Shown here: one piece after another, positions 44,635 through 53,324 of the stretch
Layout: every line of letters starts with the position of its first letter
How positions within the stretch are numbered: the first letter of the stretch is position 1
Notes under the pieces: generated by a model
What the model saw: only the letters and a program-made list of their open reading frames with translations
Database searches by the model: none
What the model was told of the DNA's origin: nothing
Assembly (NCBI GenBank): GCA_016187945.1
Contig: JACPIT010000001.1
Span: 434,001 to 498,000, forward strand
Origin: Opitutia bacterium
GTDB lineage: Bacteria; Verrucomicrobiota; Verrucomicrobiia; Opitutales; Opitutaceae
Length of the DNA: 64,000 nucleotides
Direction: 5' to 3'
Program-made: the position numbers and the translations under genes

Positions 44635-45497
44635 CCCTGCTGCACCTTTGCACGCAGCGTCGTCCGATCAAAACCCGTCGCGGCGAACACTTCGTAAGCC
44701 GCGAGAATCGCGACTGCGCCAAGCGTGTGCCACACCGCGTGTCCTTGCACGAGCGCATCGGGGTTGGCGAGAAAACCGCCGAACCGATCTCCCTGCCCAC
44801 CTGCAAACGCCATCGGCGCTGCAATGGCCAGCGCGGCCACCGCGCGCAAGTAGGCGCGGCGATCCTTTGCCTCCCGAAACGCCAGCAGAGCCATCGCGCA
44901 TCCAAGCGTCACGGATACGACCATCACATATGTGGAGTCGAACGGCTTGATTCCGAAGATGCGCACGTCGTTCCGGTGAGCGCCCGTGTAGATCGCCACC
45001 ACCCACACTAAAACCACACCGGTCCAGGCAATCGAACTGACTCGCAACGTCGGCCACAACGCCGTCAGTCCGACGAAGAGCAGGCAAAAGAGCACCGCGT
45101 AGACGCCGAGAATATCGATCATCCGCCACTCCGGCAGCAGCGACGCATGATAGACGCCGCTACCGATTCCCAGAAAAATCCCGGCGAGGCCAAGCGCACG
45201 TGATGCCCGCTGCTTCGCCGCGACGAGAATCGCGAGGCCAACGACCGCATACGCGAGATTCGAGACGGTGTTCTGCGGCTCTCGGAAAAGACGCGAGAGT
45301 TTCGTCGGAGCGTAGACCGCTTCGCTCAAGCGACTCGCCGATCGCATCGCGTGAGCATCGTAGGCTTCACACTGTGCTTTCGGAAATTCGACCGCTCCCC
45401 AATAGTCGCCTCGCGGATTCCATACGGCGAGGGCAACTAGGAAGACGAGCACGGGCGCGGCCACGAGCATCGTCAGCGTAAGCGGGGAACGTGTCAT
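44631..45497 (-). CDS. Ceramidase-like (CREST superfamily) membrane protein
   Basis: A 288-residue integral membrane protein with about seven helices from the ATG at 45497. The hallmark residues of alkaline ceramidase-like proteins are visible: [15 protein letters not shown], then [12 protein letters not shown] (His for the active site), [14 protein letters not shown] with an Asp, and the C-terminal pair [10 protein letters not shown] with two further histidines. The family hydrolyses lipid amides or acts as a receptor-like protein; here the hydrolase residues are kept. Convergent with ffh, sharing a four-base stop overlap. Confidence 0.8.
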   Translation of the reverse strand: MTRSPLTLTMLVAAPVLVFLVALAVWNPRGDYWGAVEFPKAQCEAYDAHAMRSASRLSEAVYAPTKLSRLFREPQNTVSNLAYAVVGLAILVAAKQRASRALGLAGIFLGIGSGVYHASLLPEWRMIDILGVYAVLFCLLFVGLTALWPTLRVSSIAWTGVVLVWVVAIYTGAHRNDVRIFGIKPFDSTYVMVVSVTLGCAMALLAFREAKDRRAYLRAVAALAIAAPMAFAGGQGDRFGGFLANPDALVQGHAVWHTLGAVAILAAYEVFAATGFDRTTLRAKVQQG

Positions 45498-45597
45498 CTC
45501 CACGAAACGTAGGTGCGCCTGAGCTGGCAGCGCAAGCGCGGTCAACCTCGGCCACGCTGTCGCTGCGCTCCAACGCGGCTACCGTCGGCCGCACGGC

Positions 45598-46794
45598 TCA
45601 CGGCGTCGGCTTCAGCTCGAATTTCCAGTAGCGCTCGGCAGCACTCGCGCTCGCATGCTTCTCCGTCAACCCCCGCTGCGCGGCGCGCAGGCCTTCGAGG
45701 ACGAGGCGGCGGATGTCTTTCAGCACCGGACTGCTCTCGGCGAAATAGGAGTGCTCCAGAAAACTCGTATCGAGACCCGATGCGTCGACGGTTTCGATCC
45801 CCGGCACGACGGAGATACCGGCAGCGGAGTCGCCGAGGCGCGGCGAGCCGTGCACTTTCTTCGAGGCGAGCAGCGCCTTGTCGCCGTCGGAAACGTAGAG
45901 CGTGATCTTGTCGCAGCCGGCGACGAGCTTCGGGGCGATCTCGCGCTTGAAGACGTCGGCGTCCACGTCGGGCGCGGTGAGGATGATTTCCTTAAAGCGC
46001 CCTTTCAGCTCCGGGTGCTCGGTGAACAGCGCCGACACCGCGCGGGTGAGCGCGCGATTACCCATGGAGTGCGCGATCAGGTAAATGTCTTTCGCGCCGG
46101 AATTCTGCGCGTAATCGAGCAGGAAATTTTTCAGGTTCAACGTGCTCCACTCCACGTTCGCCTCGTCGACGGTATAGCCTTCGAGCGATGCCTGTGACGG
46201 CCAACTGTAGAAGACCGGCGCGCCGCGAAAATCGAGGTCGTAGGTGATCTGCGCCGTGCGACGCGCGGCGTCGTCGAAGGCGACGTTGTAGCCGTGCACG
46301 AACACGAACGACGCGTCGCTGCCGCCGCGCTGCAACGCAGCACGGATATCTTTGCTGAAGCCGTCGCGATCGGTCGACGAACGGCGCAGGATCACCATGT
46401 GTTTGGCGGCGTCCTCCGAAAACTGAAGCAGCAACAGCGACGGACGTTCGATGGCGCCAACTTGGTGGCCACGCGGGATGCTGACGAAAACGCTACCGTA
46501 AGTGATCTCGTGGCCGCGCTCGCCGCCGAACTCGAGGCCCTCGGTCTCCTTGCGATCGGTCGCGAAAAAGACCCGCACCTGATCGAACTCCTTCCCATGC
46601 GCCACGCTGGGGTTGCTCGACTCGGGAACGGCGGTGGGGACCGGCATTTCGACGGGAGGCGGTGGCATGGCCATCGGCGCCGGTGCGGATGCGGCGGCGA
46701 CCGGCGTCGGCATGGGGCGCGTCGCGCAGGCCGCGAGGCCCAGCACGAGCAGAGCGGTCAGGAGGACGAAAACGGAACGGGGAGCGCTCTTCAC
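45598..46794 (-). CDS. DUF900 alpha/beta-hydrolase lipoprotein
   Basis: A 398-residue protein. From the GTG at 46794 a lipoprotein leader ends in VLGLAACATR, followed by a Pro/Ala-rich linker and an alpha/beta-hydrolase of the DUF900 type: VRVFFATDRKETEGLEF, ITYGSVFVSIPRGHQ, VFVHGYNVAFDDAA, and the nucleophile elbow IAHSMGNRAL. Substrate is unknown; a lipase or esterase activity at the envelope is the likely role. It starts 11 bp after the TPR gene ends and is probably co-transcribed with it. Confidence 0.85.
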   Translation of the reverse strand: MKSAPRSVFVLLTALLVLGLAACATRPMPTPVAAASAPAPMAMPPPPVEMPVPTAVPESSNPSVAHGKEFDQVRVFFATDRKETEGLEFGGERGHEITYGSVFVSIPRGHQVGAIERPSLLLLQFSEDAAKHMVILRRSSTDRDGFSKDIRAALQRGGSDASFVFVHGYNVAFDDAARRTAQITYDLDFRGAPVFYSWPSQASLEGYTVDEANVEWSTLNLKNFLLDYAQNSGAKDIYLIAHSMGNRALTRAVSALFTEHPELKGRFKEIILTAPDVDADVFKREIAPKLVAGCDKITLYVSDGDKALLASKKVHGSPRLGDSAAGISVVPGIETVDASGLDTSFLEHSYFAESSPVLKDIRRLVLEGLRAAQRGLTEKHASASAAERYWKFELKPTP

Positions 46795-46805
46795 GCGGCA
46801 GGTCG

Positions 46806-48023
46806 TCACAGGCGTTTGAGTTCGGCGGACGCCAGCGCGTCCTCGATGTAGGTTTTTTGCTCGGTGTGGAGCGCCGATTGGAAGCGCAGGCGCGCGGTCG
46901 ACTTGTCGCCGGCCTGCTTGCGCGCGAGGCCGACGTAGAAATGCATCTCGCAGGCGCGGCCCGCGAGTTCGCCGTCGTCGGACGTGTCCTTCGCCGCGGA
47001 CTCGAGCGCTTCCTCGTCGATTTGGCCGGTGATGAATTTCGCCAATGCCTGCGGCCAGGGCTCGTCCTTCCAGTCGCCCCACGAGGTCGCGAGGCGTTGG
47101 TCGGCCCCGCTCGCACGCAACAGCGCGTGGTGGCGCACGAACAGCGCGTAGGCGGCGCCGGGAGTCGGGTCCGCGTCGGCCGCGACGGCCAACGTCTGCG
47201 CCGCGTCGGCGTAGTCGCCTTTCGCGAACTGCGAGTAACCGATCACGCGCAGCGCAGCGGCCGCGTTGGGTTCGATTTCCAGCGCCTTTTTCCCGTCCGC
47301 CACCGCCTCGTCCCACTTCAGATCGTGGAAGCGAATCCACGCGCGATTGGTCAACGCGTCGGCGTGCTTCGGACTGAGTTCGATGACTCGGGAGTAATCC
47401 GCCTCCGCGTCGGCGGCTCGCTGCTCGGCCTCGTAGAGTTGACCGCGGAGATAGAGCGCCGCGACGTAGTCCGGTTTCAGCTCGATGGCGTGGGTCAGAT
47501 CCTTGAGCGCGGCCTGCCTGCTCTCGAGCTTCTGCTCGACCTCGGCGCGCATGCCATAGAGTTCGGCGTTGTTCTTTTCGAAGGCGCGCGCCTCGTCCGG
47601 ATCGTTGGCGGCGATCGCGTCGACCGTGGACTTCACCCGTTCGATTGCCTGGTTGAAGTCGGCCAGGCTCCCGCCGAAGTCCTCGGCCTGATAGCGAAAC
47701 TGACCGCGGACGCGATACGCGTCGATGTTGTCGGGATGGAGATTGATCGCCTGCGCGAGATCGGCGCGCGCGCCGCTCTTGTCCTTCAGGTTCCACTTGG
47801 CGATCGCGCGCATCACCCAGACGTTGCCGGCGGTCGGTTCGGCCTCGAGAATCTCGTTGTAGATTTCGAGCGCGGGCGGGAAGTCGCCGGCATCGACCTT
47901 GGCGTTCGCCTCCTTGAAGCGCTTTTCAAGAGCCTCCTGATCGGCGGCGCGAGCGACCGCAGCGGACGACGCCGCGAGGAGGAACGCGAGGGCGGCGAAA
48001 CAAACCAAACGACGGAGAATCAT
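46806..48023 (-). CDS. Secreted TPR-repeat protein
   Basis: A 405-residue exported protein with signal peptide (MILRRLVCFAALAFLLAASS, cleavage near AARA). At least six tetratricopeptide units follow, for instance EALEKRFKEANAKVDAGDF, NVWVMRAIAKWNLKDKSG, YVAALYLRGQLYEAEQRAAD, and DALTNRAWIRFHDLKWDE, plus a C-terminal helical region. It is a periplasmic interaction scaffold. It precedes the DUF900 lipoprotein gene, so the two may serve one envelope process, which is not identified. Confidence 0.88.
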   Translation of the reverse strand: MILRRLVCFAALAFLLAASSAAVARAADQEALEKRFKEANAKVDAGDFPPALEIYNEILEAEPTAGNVWVMRAIAKWNLKDKSGARADLAQAINLHPDNIDAYRVRGQFRYQAEDFGGSLADFNQAIERVKSTVDAIAANDPDEARAFEKNNAELYGMRAEVEQKLESRQAALKDLTHAIELKPDYVAALYLRGQLYEAEQRAADAEADYSRVIELSPKHADALTNRAWIRFHDLKWDEAVADGKKALEIEPNAAAALRVIGYSQFAKGDYADAAQTLAVAADADPTPGAAYALFVRHHALLRASGADQRLATSWGDWKDEPWPQALAKFITGQIDEEALESAAKDTSDDGELAGRACEMHFYVGLARKQAGDKSTARLRFQSALHTEQKTYIEDALASAELKRL

Positions 48024-48151
48024 GGCGGGAAACGTGGAGGCGCGGATGAGCCCGCGTGAAGGACTGACGGGCTGGCGCGAGTTTTCTTAGAGCTGAAGCG
48101 GGCGCAAGTCCGCAGAGGCCGGCGCCGTCGCGGGAAAATCCCCGCCCGCCT

Positions 48152-48796
48152 TTACTCGCCCCGCAGCGCCGCCGCCAGCGCCGCCAGCTTCGCGTGATCT
48201 TTGACGCCGGGCGACGCCTCGACGCCGCTGTTCACGTCGACGAACTTGGCGTGACTCTGCGCGAGGGCGGCGCGGATGTTCTCCGCATTCAACCCGCCCG
48301 CGAGCACCCAGCGCACTTTCTTGAACTTGCCCTGCAGCCAGGCGAAGCCGTGCCAGTCGCCCGTGGTGCCGGTGCCGCCGTGCTGCGTCGGGTGATAGCT
48401 GTCGAGCAGGAAGGTGTCCGCGAGCGGCACGAAGCACGGGTCGAGCTCCTTGCCGGGCGGCACGCGCGGCGCGAGCCAGAGCTTCGACGGCGCGACGACG
48501 TCGGTCCACATCGCCGCCTCGAAAAACGGCGTCTCGTTGGGAAAATGGAGCTGCACGAAATCGAAGCCCGCGTCGTGCACGCGTGCGAGCGTGTCGGTGT
48601 CGGAGTAGACGAGCACGCCGACCTTCGGCAGCGCGGGAAGCTCGGGGCGCAGCGCGTGGAACTGCTCGATCGTGATGTGACGCGGCGAAGCCGGATGCAG
48701 CACGAAGCCGAGGTAGTCGGCGCCGATGCCGGCCGCAGCGTGAGCGTCCGCGGCGGAGGTGAGACCGCAGATTTTGAGGTGAACGCCGTTGATCAT
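48152..48796 (-). CDS. trpF: Phosphoribosylanthranilate isomerase
   Basis: A 214-residue TIM-barrel enzyme of tryptophan synthesis (PRA to CdRP). The motif LKICGLTSAADA near the N-terminus includes the catalytic Cys, GADYLGFVLHPASPRHI follows, and the phosphate-binding loop lies in WVLAGGLNAENI, with FVDVNSGVEASPGVKD close to the end. Length is normal. It is not next to other trp genes; upstream on the same strand is a DegT-type aminotransferase, 21 bp away. Confidence 0.95.
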   Translation of the reverse strand: MINGVHLKICGLTSAADAHAAAGIGADYLGFVLHPASPRHITIEQFHALRPELPALPKVGVLVYSDTDTLARVHDAGFDFVQLHFPNETPFFEAAMWTDVVAPSKLWLAPRVPPGKELDPCFVPLADTFLLDSYHPTQHGGTGTTGDWHGFAWLQGKFKKVRWVLAGGLNAENIRAALAQSHAKFVDVNSGVEASPGVKDHAKLAALAAALRGE

Positions 48797-48817
48797 GCGC
48801 CGCGAGCGTTGGGGCTA

Positions 48818-49918
48818 TTAAGCAACAAATGAATTTACCGCAGCAATCACGTGCGCGACCTGCTCGTCGGTCAGCTCGGGGAAGATCGGCAGGCTGACGC
48901 AGCGTTCGCTCGTCTGCTCGGCGACCGGCAGGCTGCCCTTCGCGTAGTCGAGGGCGGCGTAGCACGGCTGCAGGTGCATCGGGCCGGGATAGATGATGTC
49001 GGTGCCGACGCCCTGCTGTTCGAGGTGTGCGCGCAGCGCATCGCGGCGCGGGTGCAGGATCGTGAACTGGTGCCAGACGCTCTCGCCGTAGGCGGGCACG
49101 ACCGGGAGGGTGACATTGGCGTTCTTGATGCCGGCGCGATACTGCGCGGCGATCGCGCGACGACGCGCGGTGTAAGCGTCGATGTGCTTCAACTTGATGT
49201 TGAGGATCGCGCCTTGGAAGCCGTCCATGCGGAAGTTGAAGCCGACCTCCGTGTGCAGGTAGCGCTTGGGCGAACCGTGCACACGCAGGAGCTGCGCCTT
49301 GTCCATGACGGCCGGATGCTTCGAGACGAACGCGCCGCCCTCGCCGCACGCGCCGAGATTTTTCGTCGGATAAAAGCTAAACGTGCCGCAGTCGCCGATA
49401 GCGCCGACCGGCGTGCCCTTGTAGCGGGCGCCGACGGCCTGCGCGCAATCCTCGACGACGAACAGTTTGTGCTGCGCCGCGATCGCCATGATCTCGTCCA
49501 TGCGCGCGGGCTGGCCGAAGATGTGCACGACCACGATGCCCTTCGTGCGCGGCGTGATCGCCTTCGCGATCGCTTCGGGGCTGATGCACCACGTGTCCGG
49601 ATCGATGTCGACGAACACCGGCTTGGCGCCGACGTAGCTGATGCCCCAGCAGCTCGACGCGAACGTGAACGGCGTCGTGATCACCTCGTCGCCCGGCCCG
49701 AAGCCGCCACAAAGCGAGCCAATGTGCAACGGCGACGTGCCGCTGTTCATGCCGAGCGTGCGCGCGTGACCGAAGTGCGCGCTGAAGTTCTTCTCGAAGT
49801 CCTCGACGTCCTTGCCGAGGCAGAACCGCGTGGCGTCGTAAGTGGCGGCCAACGCGGCGAGCACTTCGTCGCGGATGGCCTGATGCTGGGGCTTCAGATC
49901 GAGGAACGGGACTTTCAT
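48818..49918 (-). CDS. DegT/DnrJ/EryC1-family PLP aminotransferase
   Basis: A 366-residue sugar-nucleotide aminotransferase-type protein. The start is the ATG at 49918 (MKVPFLDLKPQHQAIRDEVL). Motifs: GMNSGTSPLHIGSLCGGFGP, VVEDCAQAVGARYKG, the PLP-lysine region FSFYPTKNLGACGEGGAF, and FNFRMDGFQGAILNIKLKH. The family usually makes amino sugars for surface polysaccharides. No sugar gene is adjacent; it sits between hemD and trpF, so its product cannot be named. Confidence 0.88.
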   Translation of the reverse strand: MKVPFLDLKPQHQAIRDEVLAALAATYDATRFCLGKDVEDFEKNFSAHFGHARTLGMNSGTSPLHIGSLCGGFGPGDEVITTPFTFASSCWGISYVGAKPVFVDIDPDTWCISPEAIAKAITPRTKGIVVVHIFGQPARMDEIMAIAAQHKLFVVEDCAQAVGARYKGTPVGAIGDCGTFSFYPTKNLGACGEGGAFVSKHPAVMDKAQLLRVHGSPKRYLHTEVGFNFRMDGFQGAILNIKLKHIDAYTARRRAIAAQYRAGIKNANVTLPVVPAYGESVWHQFTILHPRRDALRAHLEQQGVGTDIIYPGPMHLQPCYAALDYAKGSLPVAEQTSERCVSLPIFPELTDEQVAHVIAAVNSFVA

Positions 49919-49923
49919 TGGGA

Positions 49924-50002
49924 AACCACTAATGCACACTAACGGGACACTAATTCAATCCGTCTCTCCGATTAGCGAGGCATTAGCGAAAATTAGTGGT
50001 TC
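49924..50002. repeat. Inverted repeat that supplies the hemD stop codon
   Basis: AACCACTAATGCACACTAAC-type sequence at the left faces GATTAGCG...AATTAGTGGTT at the right. The hemD stop TAA (49993-49995) lies within the right arm. The family is AT-rich relative to the genome; a partial copy lies at 43253 (ATTAGTGGTTTCC) upstream of ffh. Confidence 0.7.
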
Positions 50003-50790
50003 AGTTTTTTCGTGAGCGCGTCGACGAGCGAATCGAGCGTGGCGTTCGCCGCTTCGAAGTCGACCGGCAGACCGAGCTGTTTCATCGCCGCCGTGGTTGT
50101 CGCTCCGATGCTGCCGGAGAGCGGACGCTTCGCCTTCGCGCTGAGCTTCAGCGCGGCGGCTTGATCGAAGAACGACTGCGCGGCGGACGGACTGGCGAAC
50201 AGGATCGCATCGGCGCCTTTATCGCGGAAGTCGCCGGCGACCGGATCGGCGGCGAGACTCGTCTCCTCGGTCTTGTAGATCGGCAGACGGTCGACGATCG
50301 CGTGCGCGTCGTGGAGTTTGTCGACGAGCGTGTCGCGGTTCAGGTTGCCGGTGACGACGAGGATTTTCGCGCTGTCGATCGATTCGCGTTCGAGCATGAG
50401 CTGCGCGAGTTCGTCGGCGTTGGCCTTTTTCGGCTGGAGGTCGATGCGGAGATGCTTCGAGCGGATGACTTCGGCCGTCGCTTCGCCGACAACGGCGATG
50501 CGGAGCAATCCCATCGCGCGGATGTCGTCGAAGCCCTTGTGGAACTCCTCGAAGAAAAACCGCGCGCCGTTCGCGCTCGTAAAGACGATCCACTCGTATT
50601 GGCCGAGCTCGGCGAAAATCTCGACGAGCGTGCTCTTGTCGTAATGCTTGGTGACTTGGATCAACGGCAGCTCGATGACTTCGGCGCCCTTGGCCTCGAG
50701 CTGCGCGCGCCACTCGGCGGCTTGCTCGCGCGGACGGGTGACGACGATGCGACGGCCGGCGAGCGGCTGGGATTTGGACGATGCGGTCAT
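49993..50790 (-). CDS. hemD: Uroporphyrinogen-III synthase
   Basis: A 265-residue enzyme that cyclises hydroxymethylbilane to uroporphyrinogen III. The family is poorly conserved but the pattern is clear: RRIVVTRPREQAAEW near the N-terminus, EWIVFTSANGARFFFEEF, RIAVVGEATAEVI, and near the end DAILFASPSAAQSFFDQ with GSIGATTTAAMKQLGL. It lies 136 bp downstream of hemC on the same strand, with a palindromic repeat in between, consistent with tetrapyrrole operon layout. Ends in a repeat-supplied stop. Confidence 0.92.
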   Translation of the reverse strand: MTASSKSQPLAGRRIVVTRPREQAAEWRAQLEAKGAEVIELPLIQVTKHYDKSTLVEIFAELGQYEWIVFTSANGARFFFEEFHKGFDDIRAMGLLRIAVVGEATAEVIRSKHLRIDLQPKKANADELAQLMLERESIDSAKILVVTGNLNRDTLVDKLHDAHAIVDRLPIYKTEETSLAADPVAGDFRDKGADAILFASPSAAQSFFDQAAALKLSAKAKRPLSGSIGATTTAAMKQLGLPVDFEAANATLDSLVDALTKKLNH

Positions 50791-50799
50791 GAAAGAGAA

Positions 50800-50893
50800 G
50801 TAGCGCCGGTCTCTGACCGGCGAAATTCGACCAACGCTCGCGTTTCGAATCCACGCGCAACGTTCAACTCCGCCGGTCGAAGACCGGCGCTAC
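50800..50893. repeat. GTAG palindromic repeat pair between hemC and hemD
   Basis: GTAGCGCCGGTCTCTGACCG at the left and CGCCGGTCGAAGACCGGCGC then TAC at the right, each a hairpin (CGCCGGTC/GACCGGCG). The same family recurs at 53816-53907. Confidence 0.9.
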
Positions 50894-50926
50894 GCACGGA
50901 TTCGCTCCTAACGGGTAACGCGGCCA

Positions 50927-51772
50927 TCAGAAACCGAGCTCCTTGAGGATGCGCGCAGCGGTCGCCTGCGGCGCGGCGAAATCCGCGGCGCCGAGTGAAA
51001 AGCGGCGAATGCCCGTGCGCTCGTGGAAAAAATGCAGCGTGTCCTCCGTTGCGTGCGCCGCGAAGGCGACCTGGCAGCCGCCGCCGATCTGCGTCTGGAA
51101 CGCGCGCTCGAGCGTCACGTTGCGAAACGTCGCGGCGTCGAGCGCGGGTGCGAGTTGCGCGGCGAGATCGGTGCGGCACTGGATCGCGATGGCGCCCTGC
51201 CCCACGGCGGGCACGCTCTCCTCGAACTTCAGCGGGCGGAACACGACGCCCGGCCAACTGTGGAATCCGAGGCGGCGCATGCCGGCGGCCGCGAGGATCG
51301 TCGCGTCGGCGTCGCCCTGGGCGATCTTTTTGAGGCGCGTGTCGACGTTGCCGCGGATCTCGGTGAACTTCGCATCCGGGAAAAGTTTCGCGATCTGCAT
51401 CTGGCGGCGCGGGCTGCTCGTGCCGATCGTCGCGGGCGTCGTCACGCCCTCGCGCCGCACGAGCACGTCGTGCGTCAGTTCGCGCGGGAGGAAACCGGCG
51501 ACGGTGAGGCCGGCGGGATTCTCGCCCGGCAGGTCCTTGCAACTGTGCACGGCGGCGTGCGCGTCGCCGCGCAGGAGCGCCTGCTCGAGTTCGGCGGTGA
51601 AGAGGCCCTTGCCGCCCTGCTTGATCAGCGACCAGTCGGTCTGGCGATCGCCGGTCGTGACGATCTTCAGCAGTTCGCATTCGGCGCCCAGCTTCTCGGC
51701 GAAGCGCGCCGCGACCATGTTGGTCTGCGCGAGCGCGAGCGGGCTTTTTCTCGTAGCCAGTAACAATTTCAT
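50927..51772 (-). CDS. hemC: Hydroxymethylbilane synthase (porphobilinogen deaminase)
   Basis: A 281-residue enzyme joining four porphobilinogens. LLLATRKSPLALAQ, the substrate-binding VHSCKDLPGENPAG, TIGTSSPRRQMQI, RGNVDTRLKK and the cofactor loop IGGGCQV with the dipyrromethane-binding Cys233 are present. It is slightly shorter than the usual 305-310 residues because of a short third domain. The start codon overlaps the stop of a 45-codon frame (ATGA). Confidence 0.95.
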   Translation of the reverse strand: MKLLLATRKSPLALAQTNMVAARFAEKLGAECELLKIVTTGDRQTDWSLIKQGGKGLFTAELEQALLRGDAHAAVHSCKDLPGENPAGLTVAGFLPRELTHDVLVRREGVTTPATIGTSSPRRQMQIAKLFPDAKFTEIRGNVDTRLKKIAQGDADATILAAAGMRRLGFHSWPGVVFRPLKFEESVPAVGQGAIAIQCRTDLAAQLAPALDAATFRNVTLERAFQTQIGGGCQVAFAAHATEDTLHFFHERTGIRRFSLGAADFAAPQATAARILKELGF

Positions 51773-51906
51773 GGGGAAAGCGTGGCGGGCTTGTCGGCCG
51801 AAGCAGCAGCGAACGTAATCGCCTCCGCGCCGACCGAGAGCCCCTCACGGGCGGCGCGCCACGCGCTGCGCAGCGAGCGGAGGCTGATGGCGAGGAGGAG
51901 TTTCAT
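51769..51906 (-). CDS. Small frame coupled to hemC, 45 residues
   Basis: ATG at 51906 opens a 45-codon frame (MKLLLAISLRSLRSAWRAAR, then GLSVGAEAITF, end ADKPATLSP) whose TGA overlaps the hemC ATG as ATGA. This is the typical layout of translational coupling. The peptide has a basic amphipathic N-terminus. I recognise no family. It may be a leader peptide for hemC translation or a real small protein; it lies between tRNA-Val and hemC. Confidence 0.5.
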   Translation of the reverse strand: MKLLLAISLRSLRSAWRAAREGLSVGAEAITFAAASADKPATLSP

Positions 51907-51970
51907 GAGAGCGGAAAATGAAATGTGAAGCGCGCGCTTCGGTCCGCCGTCGCCAAGGCTATGGCGGACA

Positions 51971-51997
51971 AGTTTGCACCTGCTTCAGGTGCAAACT
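51971..51997. terminator. Perfect hairpin at the 3' end of tRNA-Val
   Basis: AGTTTGCACCTG, loop CTT, CAGGTGCAAACT: a 12-bp stem directly next to the tRNA 3' end. No T-run follows on the tRNA strand, so processing or weak termination are both possible. Confidence 0.55.
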
Positions 51998-52071
51998 TGG
52001 ACGCTGAGGGGCTCGAACCCCCGACCCTCTCGGTGTAAACGAGATGCTCTAACCAACTGAGCTAAGCGTCC
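51998..52071 (-). tRNA. tRNA-Val (anticodon UAC)
   Basis: A 74-base cloverleaf on the minus strand. The acceptor stem GGACGCT pairs with AGCGTCC, the D arm is GCTCAGTTGGTTAGAGC, the anticodon arm TCTCG-TTTACAC-CGAGA gives UAC, and the T arm GGGGGTTCGAGCCCC is normal. The CCA end is not encoded. Confidence 0.93.
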
Positions 52072-52157
52072 GAAGTTCGGAGACGAAACGGCACGGCCAT
52101 CGCCCTCGCAAGGAGAAAGCCGGAGCGGGGTTTGCCGAAGAAGTTGCGGGGTTTGCG

Positions 52158-52215
52158 GGTGGAACGCGTTGACCTCAACGCGTTCGGAGCGGGTTGCGGT
52201 CAACTCGCTCCACCT
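52158..52215. repeat. Palindromic repeat pair, GTGG type
   Basis: GTGGAACGCGTTGACCTCAA at the left and a unit with GTCAACTCGCTCCACC at the right; the same family as 42415-42470. It separates tRNA-Val and asd. Confidence 0.8.
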
Positions 52216-52220
52216 TGCAC

Positions 52221-53255
52221 TCAAGCCGACGGCTTCAGCGGAATGCCTTCGCGGATCATCGCCTCGGCGATCTGGATCGAGTTCAGCGCGGCGCCCTTCC
52301 AAAGGTTGTCGCCGGCCACCCAGAACGCCAAGCCGTTCTCCCACGCGGTGTCGACGCGGATGCGGCCGACGCCGCACTTCACCTTGCGACTGAAATCGAG
52401 CGGCGTCGGGTAAAGTTTGTTCGCCGGGTCATCGACCAGTTCGGCGCCGTCAAACTTCGCGATCGCGGCCCGCGCGGCGGCAACGTCGACCGGCTTTTCA
52501 AATTCGGCGTTCACGGACACGGAATGCGCGCGCACCACCGGCACGCGCACGCAGGTCGCGGAGACCTTCAGCGCGGGCATGCCGAGGATTTTTCGGCTCT
52601 CCTCGCGCATCTTCGTTTCCTCGCCGGTGTAACCATCGGCGCCGAACGAATCGATGTGCGGGATGAGATTTTGGAAAATCTGATACGGATAAACCGCGCG
52701 CGGCAGCGGCTGACCCTTCGCGTAGGCCTGCGTCTGCGCCTCGAGTTCGTCGATCGCGTCCGCGCCGGTGCCGGAGACGGATTGGTAGGTGGAGAAGAAC
52801 GCGCGCTTCAGGCCGAAGAGGCGATGCAGCGGGTAAAGGCCCATCAGCGCGACGGCCGTCGAGCAGTTCGGGCTCGCGACGATGCCCTTGTGGCCGCGCG
52901 TCGCGGCGAGATTGATTTCAGGAACAACGAGCGGCACGTCGTCGCGCATGCGGAACGCCGAGCTCTTGTCCAACACGAGGCAGCCGCGCTTCACCGCTTC
53001 CGGCGCCAGCGCCTTCGCGATCGCGCCCTCGGCGGCGAAGAGCGCGAGGTCCAGGCCCTCGAACGCCTCCGGCTTGGCCTCGATCACCGTGAGTTTTTTC
53101 CCGGCGAACTCGACGCTGCGGCCCACGGAGCGCGCGGAGGCCATGAGCCTCAGCTCCGCGAGCGGAAATTGGCGCGACTGCAGGAGGCCGATCAACTCTT
53201 GACCGACCGCTCCCGTGGCGCCGACGATGCCGACTCGATAGGACTTGGTATTCAC
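52221..53255 (-). CDS. asd: Aspartate-semialdehyde dehydrogenase
   Basis: A 344-residue NADP enzyme that makes aspartate semialdehyde for lysine/DAP, threonine and methionine. The nucleotide loop GATGAVG is at 12-18, the catalytic Cys131 in SPNCSTAVALM, and the substrate region has VSGTGADAIDELE; GVGRIRVDTAWENG follows near the C-terminus. The start ATG at 53255 sits at the left edge of a parS-like palindrome. It is divergent from the L,D-transpeptidase gene, and both serve cell-wall synthesis in a broad sense. Confidence 0.95.
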   Translation of the reverse strand: MNTKSYRVGIVGATGAVGQELIGLLQSRQFPLAELRLMASARSVGRSVEFAGKKLTVIEAKPEAFEGLDLALFAAEGAIAKALAPEAVKRGCLVLDKSSAFRMRDDVPLVVPEINLAATRGHKGIVASPNCSTAVALMGLYPLHRLFGLKRAFFSTYQSVSGTGADAIDELEAQTQAYAKGQPLPRAVYPYQIFQNLIPHIDSFGADGYTGEETKMREESRKILGMPALKVSATCVRVPVVRAHSVSVNAEFEKPVDVAAARAAIAKFDGAELVDDPANKLYPTPLDFSRKVKCGVGRIRVDTAWENGLAFWVAGDNLWKGAALNSIQIAEAMIREGIPLKPSA

Positions 53256-53263
53256 GTGAAAGA
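53248..53263. promoter_or_regulatory. parS-like palindrome
   Basis: GTATTCACGTGAAAGA matches 12 of 16 positions of the parS consensus TGTTTCACGTGAAACA, including the full inner TTCACGTGAAA. It covers the asd start codon. May be chance, but a parB gene is present. Confidence 0.3.
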
Positions 53264-53324
53264 TTCCTTTGAACGGGCCACGAAAAAGTCTGCCGCTCTC
53301 GGCCGCAAGCCGTCAGCGCGTTCT

